Assembly: GCA_013407085.1 (NCBI GenBank)
Contig: JACCGJ010006393.1
Coordinates: 62,001 to 126,000 of the forward strand
DNA: 64,000 nucleotides
Direction: 5' to 3'
Origin: Atriophallophorus winterbourni
Lineage: Eukaryota; Platyhelminthes; Trematoda; Plagiorchiida; Microphallidae
Position numbers and translations under genes: made by a program. Below the pieces are notes generated by a model that ran no database searches, was not told the DNA's origin, and worked only from the letters and a program-made list of their open reading frames with translations. This document shows, in pieces, positions 32,001 through 39,419 of the stretch (positions are counted from its first letter, which is position 1; each line of letters opens with the position of its first letter).

Positions 32001-34687
32001 AATACTACGGTGATCTTTTTTTAATAAACTGTAGCCTTAGAGTTTGTTTAGTTTGAGCGATCACTCATTTTTTTTAGCGTTTTTCTAGCCATTTTTTATT
32101 CGATTTGGATTTTGCTTTTCCCCGTTAGTGCGTCAGCAAGGCGTGTTTCAGTAACTAGTAGGAATGCATGCGCACTTAGAGTTCTAACTGTCGGCCGAAC
32201 AAGTACTATTTATTCTGCCTTGCAATTTTTTCAACTGTTGAAACATTTGTTTCATTTCTCAAGTGATTGTACACGACCAGTCCTTCACTCTAAAATGATG
32301 ATTGAGTGATCTTAATTCAACGGAATATTCTCAAAATATAGCCACGTCATGTTTTACTGTTTACGGCATCTCAACTGTTCAACTAGTTAAACATCAACAT
32401 CGCTCGAAACTGTCGAAGTTGATCTTGTTATTGCGTTCTTAGAAGGAACATTCGTTTTCCACACGCTATTAGCACTGAAAACATGTTCTATCCAAGACCA
32501 TGGGGATCCCAATCCCTACAACACGAAATCGGTCGTAAAATGTGATTGCAATTCATTCAAGTTCGATTTAGTTTTGAAGTGTTGATGGTTCATTTGTTTT
32601 ACTATCAAGCACCGTAGTTTTCACATTTCGCACCACTTTGAAACCTGCATTTCACAAAATAACTTTCATGGTCACCAATTGCTTTTTCCAGTCCTCGTGG
32701 TCTTCGTTTGCGACGCCTTCTGTAGGCCATGATACCATTATCCACCCGTCTGCTTCCCTATGGACCATCGATCTTTTCCCTTCGTTGCTCAGCCGCAATG
32801 CCGTGGGCGCAGTCATCGTTTTCGGATTGGTAAGTGTTGTCTTTACAATTGCTCCTATCGCTGCATCTGTTCAGCAAATTACCCAATCAAGAAATCAGTT
32901 ATCAACTACTGAATAACTCATAGTAGTACATTTGTTTTCTAGGTTTCCAAAGCAGTCGGTTGGCGAGTCCTGGGCGTCGTGGCCGGACTCTATGGTGGAT
33001 TGTATCTGTACGAACGTCTGGCTTGGACAAATAAAGCAAAAGAAGCCACTTTCAAACGCCAGTACGTGGACTTTGCCTCTCATAAACTGCGTCTCATCGT
33101 TGATCTAACAAGTACAAATGCGAGACATCAGGTATGTTTGTTCGTGAGATCCAACGAGTTGATGCTTCGCTGAGTACCACTGGGCCCATTTATTTCGATC
33201 ACGTGATTTCATCCCTTCAAGGTTAAACGGGAACTTCAGGTTGCGCAGAAGCGTCTTTCGAACGAAGTGGACATTTTCGCTGATACACTGGTGGACGAAG
33301 TGAAACAGCTAGACGCTGACATTATTCACTTGGATAGCATCACCGCGGAGTCTAAGAAGTTGAAGTAAGCTGTCTCATTTTGTACACAATATGAATAAGT
33401 TGATATAACTCGCATTTGTGAAAAATCAACTTTACATTGCACCCCTTTAAATGTGTTCAAAATTTTCTTTTTATGCTAAATTATTGTATGGTAACAAGCC
33501 TGAATCCATGGGAAGTTTCACATCTCATGGAGACTATACATGGACTGCAATACTGTCTGGTTACCCGTTCTTCGACAAATATGATATAAAAAGGAAAGAT
33601 CAGTAACGCTTGTATTGGAGCCATATTCACAACTCCATTGGTTATCGCACTATTTCATTTTTCCCGCGTTACGCATCGTTGCTTGCTACACCGTACATGT
33701 TTTAAGTTGAATGTCGTCGAGTGATAAATTAGTATTTTTTCTCTTAAAGTGTACGGCTGGTGACATACTTCAACTTGATTGCAGATCGATCGTTAATTAG
33801 CCGAGTGCACTGGCTCTGGTTTGTCGTTCGTCGGTGAATTTCCCATAAACCCGCTAGTCTGCCCACATATAGCTATTTATAATTCCGCACGCATGGCCTG
33901 TGTCCGATTTACCATGCGTGCGTGCAAGCCGACCTTGAAGCACAACCGCGTTTATTTCGAAAGGTGCCTGTATTCATTCGTTTGAAAACGTGCTGATTGT
34001 TTGCGAGCTTGACTCAGCAAGATAGTTATCAATATATTATTGGTGTTATACGACTTTGCGCGGATGTTCAATCGTACAGTATTTTAGTGCTGTGCAGCAA
34101 AACACCGTACTAAATTGATTTGGCACCGGTAATTAGCCGCATAAGTAAACTCAGTGAAGTCATTGACCTTTGTATCTATCTAACACTGGGTAACCTGACA
34201 GTAAGTTGACCCGCGTGCAGCTTTTGACTGTGCAACACTTGGCCTGGTATGAAAGCACAAGCCTGATCCAGGCAAGGTGCCGTACAGTCAGAGACTGCAC
34301 GTGGGCTAAGATACTGTCAGGTTGCCCAAGCCTAGACAGATATGAGAGAGAAACTAGAAATAGTAGTGAAACTCCAGCGTGTTTCAGCATGCAGCTCACC
34401 ACCGGTGGCCAACCAATTTAGCACGATGTTAGCTGCACATCATATAAATACTGTACGATTGCACATCCGTGCATACATACGATTGATTTTAACCGAAGGA
34501 GGCCATCATACGAGTTATTGATCATGATATTAGTGAACAGTATTGCTGTTGCATATCGCTATTCTTTTCCACTTTGCACAACTCACTACCGTATGCATAT
34601 CAACTTTTCAGAAATCGCGCAGGCGTGCTTATTGCTTGTTTGAACAAATTCTACGAAACTTTCATCGCTAACCTCTGGCCCGAGTGA
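13862..34687 (+). CDS. mfn: Mitofusin, 14 coding exons, 777 aa
   Basis: Dynamin-family GTPase of the outer mitochondrial membrane that tethers and fuses mitochondria. Exons: 13862-14039, 14071-14194, 16517-16718, 18656-18901, 22733-22840, 22914-23115, 24548-24615, 25051-25172, 26070-26404, 29507-29709, 32692-32829, 32943-33131, 33222-33364, 34612-34687. All introns are GT-AG and phases join into 2334 nt ending in TGA. Residues: P-loop GRTSNGKS (100-107), switch GHTTNC, DSPG (213-216), NNRWD (271-275), helical HR1 (about 380-480), paired hydrophobic segments (about 632-666), C-terminal HR2 ending near KNRAGVL. Length is close to vertebrate mitofusin 2 (757 aa), so no large exon is missing. The start is the first Met in exon 1. 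Acceptor-like sites at 13817 and 13854 leave room for a 5' UTR intron, trans-splicing or an upstream coding exon. Confidence 0.95.
14040..14070 (+). other. mfn: 31-nt micro-intron (mitofusin intron 1)
   Basis: It starts gtatga and ends ttgaag, and it contains an in-frame stop if retained. Removing it joins ATG AAA G to AG GAA, giving a continuous MKEEKFARI helix. Introns near 30 nt at 5' ends of genes are characteristic of schistosome-type flatworm genes. Confidence 0.85.
14071..14194 (+). CDS. mfn: mitofusin exon 2
   Basis: It encodes residues 60-101, including the [22 protein letters not shown] stretch leading into the P-loop. The P-loop is split by intron 2 within the Arg101 codon. Confidence 0.92.
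14335..14490 (+). mobile_element. SINE-like copy in intron 2
   Basis: It is a diverged family match from 'gagctgcatgcggatacact' to 'gcctgattcagtcttg'. Confidence 0.65.
15038..15079 (-). ncRNA. Hammerhead-like motif, family 2
   Basis: It has CUGAUGA, a GGC/GCC stem II, then AAA where GAA is expected, the self-complementary ACCGGU stem III, A17 and a 4-bp stem I (CCAC/GUGG). The G12 change predicts weak or lost activity. Confidence 0.5.
15264..15305 (-). ncRNA. Hammerhead-like motif, family 2, mutated core
   Basis: It has the same architecture as 15038-15079 but reads CUGAUGG for CUGAUGA and AAA for GAA. It is probably inactive. Confidence 0.45.
16517..16718 (+). CDS. mfn: mitofusin exon 3 (P-loop)
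   Basis: It encodes [13 protein letters not shown] and [13 protein letters not shown], then a Gly/Ser/Pro/Asn-rich segment (residues about 148-168) longer than in vertebrate mitofusins. Confidence 0.95.
16775..18030 (-). mobile_element. Penelope-like element fragment in intron 3 (RT + GIY-YIG)
   Basis: On the minus strand a Penelope-type RT fragment (about 18000-17652) reads [32 protein letters not shown] and [11 protein letters not shown]. After a SINE-like insertion, linker sequence (17271-17053) with [13 protein letters not shown] follows. Then a GIY-YIG endonuclease (17030-16775) reads [21 protein letters not shown] and KRMCEHH. RT-then-endonuclease order is the PLE arrangement. Frames are broken and the N-terminus is missing. 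The element is antisense to mitofusin. Confidence 0.82.
17371..17579 (-). mobile_element. SINE-like copy inside the PLE, with 10-bp TSD
   Basis: This full-length minus copy is flanked by cagttcataa at 17361-17370 and 17580-17589. It separates the PLE RT from its GIY-YIG domain, so it is younger than the PLE. Confidence 0.85.
18085..18215 (+). mobile_element. SINE-like copy, 3'-incomplete, intron 3
   Basis: It runs from 'gaatgtgcaattgtgcag' to 'tgcaacgtgacagtatct'. The tail half of the family is absent. Confidence 0.65.
18656..18901 (+). CDS. mfn: mitofusin exon 4 (DSPG)
   Basis: It encodes [21 protein letters not shown] and [19 protein letters not shown], the G3 and core GTPase beta strands. 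It is exactly 82 codons, phase 0 on both sides. Confidence 0.95.
18990..19170 (-). mobile_element. Diverged SINE-like copy, intron 4
   Basis: It is recognisable from 'aaatcacaatcctgga' to 'tatttattaaggtgtta' by the conserved 'gcctagacagatat' block. It has many substitutions. Confidence 0.55.
19188..19760. repeat. Unclassified repeat-like block upstream of the RTE-like LINE
   Basis: This compositionally distinct (GC-richer) stretch has a 166-codon open frame on the plus strand (19188-19688) that I do not recognise. It ends with an inverted 'gtgggagctt / aaccccac' motif near 19718-19740. It could be a retroelement 5' region. Confidence 0.35.
20040..22440 (+). mobile_element. RTE-like LINE, internally deleted, in intron 4
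   Basis: The frame at 20064 begins at the endonuclease C-terminus ([15 protein letters not shown]), then enters RT with [15 protein letters not shown] and NNYRGISLL (to about 21045). The following RT block is missing. Sequence resumes in another frame with [20 protein letters not shown] and the catalytic [13 protein letters not shown] (21206-21559). The C-terminus [20 protein letters not shown] (about 21785-21845), [16 protein letters not shown] and a CxxC...H zinc-finger-like tail (to about 22440) follow. A SINE-like insertion splits the C-terminus. The clade is assigned by motif style. Confidence 0.78.
21882..22138 (+). mobile_element. Full SINE-like copy with 14-bp TSD
   Basis: It starts 'ttgcacggatgtgcaatcg' and ends with a (cattcatt) tail. 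It is flanked by caattaggaagtca at 21868-21881 and 22139-22152. Removing it restores the RTE coding sequence (YGELQLGS to [10 protein letters not shown]), which confirms a clean insertion. Confidence 0.9.
22733..22840 (+). CDS. mfn: mitofusin exon 5 (NNRWD)
   Basis: It encodes [16 protein letters not shown] and [11 protein letters not shown], the guanine-specificity motif region. It is 36 codons, phase 0. Confidence 0.95.
22914..23115 (+). CDS. mfn: mitofusin exon 6
   Basis: It encodes [17 protein letters not shown] and [11 protein letters not shown], the end of the GTPase domain. A 73-nt intron separates it from exon 5. Confidence 0.93.
23180..23700 (-). repeat. Unidentified coding-like block in intron 6
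   Basis: The minus-strand frame 23718-23503 reads [21 protein letters not shown], then [13 protein letters not shown], and looks like decayed protein-coding sequence. I do not recognise the family. It lies between mitofusin exons 6 and 7 and is cut by a SINE copy at its 5' side. Confidence 0.3.
23726..23823 (-). mobile_element. 5'-truncated SINE-like copy with 13-bp TSD
   Basis: Only the tail-proximal ~98 bp is present, from 'tatggtatgaaagcacaag' to 'aggcctagacaga'. It is flanked by gctcattgtctgg at 23713-23725 and 23824-23836. A 5' truncation with a TSD supports target-primed reverse transcription. Confidence 0.88.
23837..24410 (-). mobile_element. RTE-like LINE remnant, intron 6
   Basis: Minus-strand fragments read [21 protein letters not shown] and [13 protein letters not shown]. 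They match the RTE-like C-terminal region at 21650-21830. The sequence is frameshifted and contains no RT core. Confidence 0.6.
24548..24615 (+). CDS. mfn: mitofusin exon 7
   Basis: This 68-nt exon encodes [20 protein letters not shown], equivalent to the AEGFQVRMFEFQNFERRFE stretch of vertebrate mitofusins. Confidence 0.9.
25051..25172 (+). CDS. mfn: mitofusin exon 8
   Basis: It encodes [17 protein letters not shown] and the start of heptad repeat 1. The donor gtaagt follows phase 2. Confidence 0.9.
25537..25630 (-). mobile_element. Diverged SINE-like copy, intron 8
   Basis: The matching core is 'gtactgtcaggtttcccaga', next to 'gccgcacagccaaagg'. It is a tail-proximal fragment. Confidence 0.5.
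26070..26404 (+). CDS. mfn: mitofusin exon 9 (HR1)
   Basis: It is the longest exon. It encodes the HR1 coiled coil, [27 protein letters not shown] and the helix ending SEQIMT. Confidence 0.93.
26917..27010 (-). mobile_element. SINE-like fragment, intron 9
   Basis: It reads 'tatgaaatcacacaagcctg', then 'actgtcagattgcccggtt'. It is 5'-truncated. Confidence 0.6.
27000..29120 (-). mobile_element. Old minus-strand LINE, intron 9
   Basis: Scattered minus-strand frames follow LINE RT order. [17 protein letters not shown] lies at about 28560-28203. [16 protein letters not shown] and [21 protein letters not shown] lie at 28093-27788. [12 protein letters not shown] and [12 protein letters not shown] lie at 27766-27500. 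The catalytic Asp boxes are degraded and frames are broken throughout. An endonuclease-like N-terminus may lie at 28560-29120 but is not clear. Confidence 0.6.
28320..28367 (+). mobile_element. SINE-like 5' fragment inside old LINE
   Basis: It reads 'gcacggatgtacaatcgtac', then 'tctgtgctattcggctaac', the first ~48 bp of the family only. Confidence 0.6.
29507..29709 (+). CDS. mfn: mitofusin exon 10
   Basis: It encodes [19 protein letters not shown], a strongly conserved mitofusin segment before the membrane anchor. Confidence 0.93.
29827..30063 (-). mobile_element. Full-length SINE-like copy, intron 10
   Basis: This complete minus copy runs from 'ggtatgatggtatgaaagc' to 'gattgcacatccgtgca'. 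No clear TSD was seen. Confidence 0.8.
30371..30420 (-). ncRNA. Degenerate hammerhead-like remnant
   Basis: On the minus strand the stem II to stem III part (GGGcaaacaGCCC, GAAACCAGUAGU) is kept, but the CUGAUGA element is lost. It is a relic. Confidence 0.3.
30541..30645 (+). ncRNA. Degenerate hammerhead repeat, family 1, intron 10
   Basis: It carries 'atgcatgcggattctgat', UUGAUGA for CUGAUGA, a GUAC...-like weak stem II, GAAA and 'cgtgg'. The family-1 downstream sequence 'gatggaaattcatgcaaat' follows. It is sense to mitofusin but probably inactive. Confidence 0.4.
31115..31208 (-). mobile_element. SINE-like fragment, intron 10
   Basis: It reads from 'gaaatcacaagcctaatccag' to 'gttgcccaggcttatgac'. 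It is 5'-truncated. Confidence 0.65.
31235..31410 (+). mobile_element. Hammerhead repeat unit (family 2), sense in intron 10
   Basis: This partial unit has 'gattctgtgtaggaatacta', then the hammerhead region and 'gatgtgagcatcacaataca'. It is in the same orientation as mitofusin. Confidence 0.6.
31326..31372 (+). ncRNA. Hammerhead-like motif, family 2, sense intronic
   Basis: CUGAUGA is intact. Stem II UGGC/GCCA has 4 bp and stem I CCAC/GUGG has 4 bp. GAA is changed to UAA and stem III reads ACCGAU. The G12 and stem III changes predict poor activity. Confidence 0.45.
31490..31870 (-). mobile_element. RTE-like remnant split by a SINE, intron 10
   Basis: The minus frame near 31810-31740 reads [16 protein letters not shown], matching [15 protein letters not shown] of the RTE at 21700. 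It continues beyond the SINE at 31638-31728. Confidence 0.6.
31638..31728 (+). mobile_element. 5'-truncated SINE-like copy with 8-bp TSD
   Basis: It runs from 'ctgggcaacccgacag' to a 'cataccatacca' tail. It is flanked by tagtggac at 31630-31637 and 31729-31736. Confidence 0.8.
32692..32829 (+). CDS. mfn: mitofusin exon 11
   Basis: It encodes the pre-membrane linker and the first hydrophobic stretch [11 protein letters not shown]. Confidence 0.9.
32943..33131 (+). CDS. mfn: mitofusin exon 12 (membrane anchor)
   Basis: It encodes [20 protein letters not shown] and [20 protein letters not shown], completing the paired membrane segment and entering HR2. Confidence 0.95.
33222..33364 (+). CDS. 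mfn: mitofusin exon 13 (HR2)
   Basis: It encodes [12 protein letters not shown] and the [15 protein letters not shown] coiled coil. The donor gtaagc follows phase 2. Confidence 0.93.
33490..33590 (-). mobile_element. Diverged SINE-like copy, intron 13
   Basis: It is recognised by 'aacaagcctgaatcc' and 'atactgtctggttaccc'. Confidence 0.5.
34055..34245 (+). mobile_element. SINE-like copy, intron 13
   Basis: It runs from 'gcgcggatgttcaatcgtac' to 'gtgcaacacttggcctgg'. It is directly followed by an inverted copy. Confidence 0.72.
34246..34475 (-). mobile_element. Full-length SINE-like copy, inverted relative to its neighbour
   Basis: It runs from 'tatgaaagcacaagcctgat' to 'gattgcacatccgtgcat'. 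With 34055-34245 it forms a ~190-bp inverted repeat in the last mitofusin intron. Confidence 0.82.
34612..34687 (+). CDS. mfn: mitofusin exon 14 (C-terminus, stop)
   Basis: Joining phase 2 gives [18 protein letters not shown] and a TGA at 34685-34687. This matches the conserved LRNKAGWLDSELNMF end of mitofusins. Confidence 0.92.
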
Positions 34688-36480
34688 ATCTTCGCTTTCG
34701 TATCGGGAAACGCTTTCATCGATTTATCCACATTTAGTTCCGCCAACACCCGACGATTCTATTCGTCACATAGTTGAGTTGAATTTGCAAATTTTATTGG
34801 CCCCTTTCGAATGGTAACCAGTTCAACAATGTAAACCATCATTTTGCCTTTTACGAGAATCAAATGTTACTTTATTTTCGACTTTTCTTTATTTAATGTT
34901 TGGGATTCCGGTTAAATTCAAGCAATGGTTCCTTCTCGTTATCAGCGGATACAGCATTATACTTGTAGCATGTACCGAATGCATAACTGCCATACATCCA
35001 AGATAAACGTAAAATCCTAAAAGATGGGAAGGGTGGGAATAAATAGTTACGGATTCGATAGAAGAGTAAACACGACAAACGGATTAGATGCTCACACTTC
35101 GCACGGAACATCCATTCAATCAAGTTATCTGAACGACTTGAGCCACATCAGCACGAGAGCTTCTTTGCGGCTTTTACTGCCATGCATCATGAGCTTTCCT
35201 AGTCACTCCGCTTGACAACAGACAAGGCTAAGCTTATGAGAGTTTCTGTATGCCTTCAACTGCACGTTTTATTTCAAGATAGATGCCATACACTAGCATT
35301 TTGATGAGTTTGGTAAAATACCCATAATTGGTTTCAAAAATGGTGTCGATTTTACGAAAATTGAATCGGGTGCTATTCTGGTTGTAGATGAGGTAACTCA
35401 TCCTTTCTACGTGTCGGAAAATGCCATCCTTTTAACACGAATCTGTTGATGAGAGAAGACGTTACAACTGTTGCGGCCTGTACAGCTTGACAGAATCGTA
35501 GGCCTGCTTGGCGCGTGACAACGTTAGTCGAGCTTTCAGCGAAGAAATACATGACAGACATGGTTTTCTTTGTTTTGAAGCCAAATTCAGATCATGCGCG
35601 TATTTTTTTAAATCAAATTCAATACTATAAGATCACCTGGAACTTCGTCAAACGTCATAGTAGGGACGAGGTCCCTACCATGCTCGATTGAAGATTCCTT
35701 GATGTATCGAAAATGGACAGTTGCAGTCTCGCCGCATTCTTTTGGTAAATTGTTCAGTTCCAGACCGGATGTTGTAGCGAAGCTGCGCACAAATTTAAGA
35801 GACAAGTGTAGCTTTTCGTGTTTTACATCATACACAAATATGTGGTTCGTGATCGATATTGGTTGTCGAGATAATTATTGTTTCTTTAGGGGCTCCTGTT
35901 TGAGTACCAAGCCCAGTTGAGCACAAATGGTGACAACTGAAAATCATACCACACTATGAGGGGATTCAATGTAGTACATACGCCATAACACCACAATATT
36001 TGTATATCGATTAGCCCGCTATTAAAAGCCGGTTGTCTAAGATGATCCAAAGCCGAATTTTGCGCATCTGCGTACAACAAACGAGAAAAATCACTTTGAA
36101 GCAGCAATATGCCAAGAGAGAATAATTTACTTATCAACTCCCCGAAATAATGGGGATTAGTCGAACCGAAGAAAATATAACACATTAATTTTATCATGCA
36201 TCTATGATCGCGAGTTTGTGTAACGCTTTCTGGAATGGTTTTCTCTCAAGCCTATTGATTCATCCTCCTGCATGCTGCATTATAATACGTTTCTAAATTA
36301 TCTGAATTCTAAGATCGACAAAAACTCGATTTTTGTACCACACATGCAACTACAACAACCAGTTTGTTATTCGGAGTAGAACTAAGAAATGGTTAGCTGT
36401 TCAGTGAGAGCCTTGGGTAACTCCTAAGAAGTTTGGTACGAAGCGATTCTGTAAGATACGAAATGACGTCGCGACTCTTG
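34688..36480. other. Mitofusin 3' flank and unidentified decayed repeats
   Basis: No gene is recognised. Minus-strand frames at 35561-35373 (STNVVTRQAGLRFCQAVQAA) and 36197-35886 look like eroded coding repeats of unknown type. I did not find a convincing polyadenylation signal for mitofusin. Confidence 0.4.
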
Positions 36481-38310
36481 TAAGGGAAGATCGCATGCAA
36501 TTCCAATGGAACTTGCTTAAGAGAATGGAAAAGAATCCTAAGTTTCTCTACAAGATAGTAAATGAACGATCAAAAATCAAATCAGATGTATTCTCTGTTC
36601 TAACACCTAATGGATTGACTCACTGCCCAAGATACCGCCGATGCTTTAGCAACGTTTTACTCACTTGTCTTCAATGCCAAGCGTTGTATCCCATATCAAG
36701 TTTCACCAAATTCGCCACATTTCGAATTACTAAGTGAAATGACTATCAACGAATACATGGTTGTGCGAGAGCTTTGTCAACTAAACGGAAAGAAGTCCCC
36801 TGGCGCAGACAAAATTATCCCCGCCATACTTCGCAGGTGTTGCGTTGCTTTGACTGCTCCTCTCACTCGCATATTCAATCTCAGCTTTAATGAAAGAAAA
36901 ATATCACCGCAATGGAAAGCAGGGATGATAAGTCTTATTTATAAAGGCGGAAGCTGTTCAGACACCGCAAACTATAGACCGGTAACGTTACTTCCGGTGA
37001 TCTCCAAATTAATGGAACGCATTGTGACTGGGCGCATAAGAAATCATTTTGAAAACCAAAATATTTTGACCGCAGCACAACACGGTTTTCGAAGAGATGG
37101 TTGCCTTTTATCTAACCTTCTTACAACGTTCGAGGATTAGATCAAGGCGCGAGACGAAGGTGAGGCTATACGCGCTTGCTACATCGATATTTCCAAGGCT
37201 TTCGATAGAGTTAACCATGACATTCTAATTAAAAAGCTCGAAGCTTATGGAATAACGGGAATGTTGCTGAATTGGATAAGGGACTATCTTACTGATAGAT
37301 ACGTCCAAGTTCGATTTGGCAGCACCTAATCTAGAAAAATAGACGTCACGAGTGGAGTTCCGCAAGGATCGGTGCTTGGACCTCTTCTATTCTTGGTTTA
37401 TATGAAAGATATAGTAGAGGATATTGGAAGCAATTTGATACTATTTGCCGATGATATTAAAATATGGAAACGTGTCAGGTCTGTTAATGACTGTATGGCA
37501 TTACAACGGGATCTGCGTAACTTATTTCGTTGGTCCCAGTCAAATGAGTTACCATTTAATCCTGCGAAATGTAAAATGCCGCGGCTTGGAAAATCTCTGC
37601 ACCACACGTATCAGCTTGGCACGCAAGATCTCTGGACCGCCGCAGAAAAAGATCTCGGTATCTGGGTGTCGTTTAACATTAAGCATGGACATGATTGCCG
37701 GATAGTGTACAATAAGCTGGTCGTATTTTGAGTCTTCTTAAAAGAATATTCACCATTTTTACGCCCGAAAACCTACCCCGGTAAATTAATACGTATAGAC
37801 GTCCTGTTATGGAATATTCCATCCAAGCCTGGGCACAATGGCCGAGGATTTATCATCGTGCAACAAAGTTGGTTTCCCGGTACAGAAATTTGCTTTCAAA
37901 GAGCGAATGTTAAAACTGAATCTACACGATTTTACCCAACGACGATACGTAGTGACCTCATCTTGACATTCAAAATCCTGCATACTGATCAGTAAGCAAA
38001 CAAATCCCGTTTTCATTACTTATGTTATTCAAATTCACATATTATTCTGTGGTTTTTGTAAAGCTATGTGTTTTTAGACCATTGAATTGAATTGAATCCC
38101 CTTAAACACTTGCTAAAGCCCAATGGCCTTACTCGAACACGAACATTTAAAGGCTTTAAGCATTCCGCATTCTCGATTTGATATTCGTCTAAATTTTTCT
38201 CGGTAAGAAGTAGTTTCACTTGGAAAACTTTGCCTGAAGAAATCACACGCTCGGAATCTGCTGAGGTTTTCGCTTCCACACTCGATGAGTAGATGACGAA
38301 CCATGCGGTA
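36480..38310 (+). pseudogene. LINE reverse transcriptase pseudogene (CR1/Jockey-like)
   Basis: The RT order is largely preserved: SPGADKIIPAILRRC, NYRPVTLLPVISKLMERI, AAQHGFRRDG (36739-37140), a TAG at 37138-37140, then [15 protein letters not shown] second stop lies at 37327-37329, followed by SGVPQGSVLGPLLF and the catalytic ILFADDIKIWKR (to 37731). The thumb reads MEYSIQAWAQWP (about 37808-37845) and the C-terminus FFSVRSSFTWKTLPEEI (about 38190-38245). Two in-frame stops and later frameshifts disable it. The 3' UTR-like 'ctatggttattgttaagctt' (38377) recurs near 47960 and 48740. Confidence 0.85.
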
Positions 38311-38985
38311 TGTGACTGACGCTATTGATTTTTGAGAGATTATATATATATTTTTTTATTCCATATACCTTGTCCTCCTATGGTTATTGTTAAGCTTACT
38401 GCTTTTTCAACCATAAAACTTTCGGAGTTCTGAGTTCTGTGTAATCCCTTAATTTCATCGTGGTGCATGTGTGAACAATGTCCCCGAACCGTCAGTGGTG
38501 CTTGCAGAACTCGTGTGCACCTTAAATGTCTGGTGCGTTAATCCTCCACTGCAAAACCAAAGGCCGGTTGGAGGAGATATACGCCCTATCCGCCTTGTTG
38601 GCCGCATTCACACCTGTATTTTTTATTTCAAACAACGTGAATTCTTTCTCTACAGGTTTCACATCTCGCCTTAGGACTTCCACGTTAAAAAAATCCACGC
38701 TGTATCCAGCACAGGCAGAATACCGTATCGGTGATTGATATACACTGGAAGTGCGGGTTTGCTTTCCGGTTCGTTTTCTATGTTAGTTCATCCTTTAGAA
38801 TTTGAACTAATGAAAACACCCGAAAAACCATTGGACTTGTATTGCAAATAAAGTTCGTCGCACAACCTAAATGTGTCTTTTATTTAACATGGTTTAATAA
38901 AAAGCGGAGCGTTCTACCTATCTTAATTCCAAACTTTCTTTTCATGACTGGATTCCCGACCAATGTCAAATAAATTTAAATACCG
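38310..38985 (+). other. LINE 3' UTR and unassigned sequence
   Basis: The start resembles the LINE 3' UTR family. From about 38470 onward I see no gene or recognisable repeat. Confidence 0.4.
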
Positions 38986-38989
38986 CATG

Positions 38990-39400
38990 CACAATCGGTT
39001 AGAGCAATTTTTGGGTAACGTTTCACTTCTGACACAGAAGCTTCGACAGACCAAGGGTGATAGTCAGGACAGGAAACATGATTAAGTAGTACTCAATCCT
39101 CCACCACTGATTTGACCTTACCGCTAAACGGCCTATAGTACGCCTACAGTGTGTCACGTCTCGTGGGAATGGCCAGGATCACTGGTCGATTTTCCTACTA
39201 GTGTGTATCTACATCAATCTAATACAAGTGAACACGATCAAGGTCGGTTGACACAGCGGCCCACATGCGTAAAAGTACTTAACTAACGGCGCTAAGCTAT
39301 TTTTGAAGAAAAAATATAATTAACTCGCAGGCATAAGGTGAATAAAAACTATTTACCTTCTCATAATTGCCGAGCGCCAGATTATGGAGATTTCAGCCCC
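38990..39400 (-). mobile_element. PLE terminal repeat with hammerhead (family 3)
   Basis: It is the reverse complement of most of 43538-43930. It lies directly 3' (minus-strand sense) of the PLE coding fragment at 39420-40690, where a PLE pseudo-LTR is expected. It contains the hammerhead at 39008-39057. Confidence 0.7.
39008..39057 (-). ncRNA. Hammerhead-like motif, family 3
   Basis: It has CUGUCGA, a stem II of CUUCUG/CAGAAG with a bulged G and A-U closing pair, GAA, the self-complementary stem III ACGU, then U17. Stem I has three good pairs (GGU/ACC) extended by UU/AA past a mismatch. Confidence 0.55.
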
Positions 39401-39419
39401 ATCCACCTTATTGACCGCC

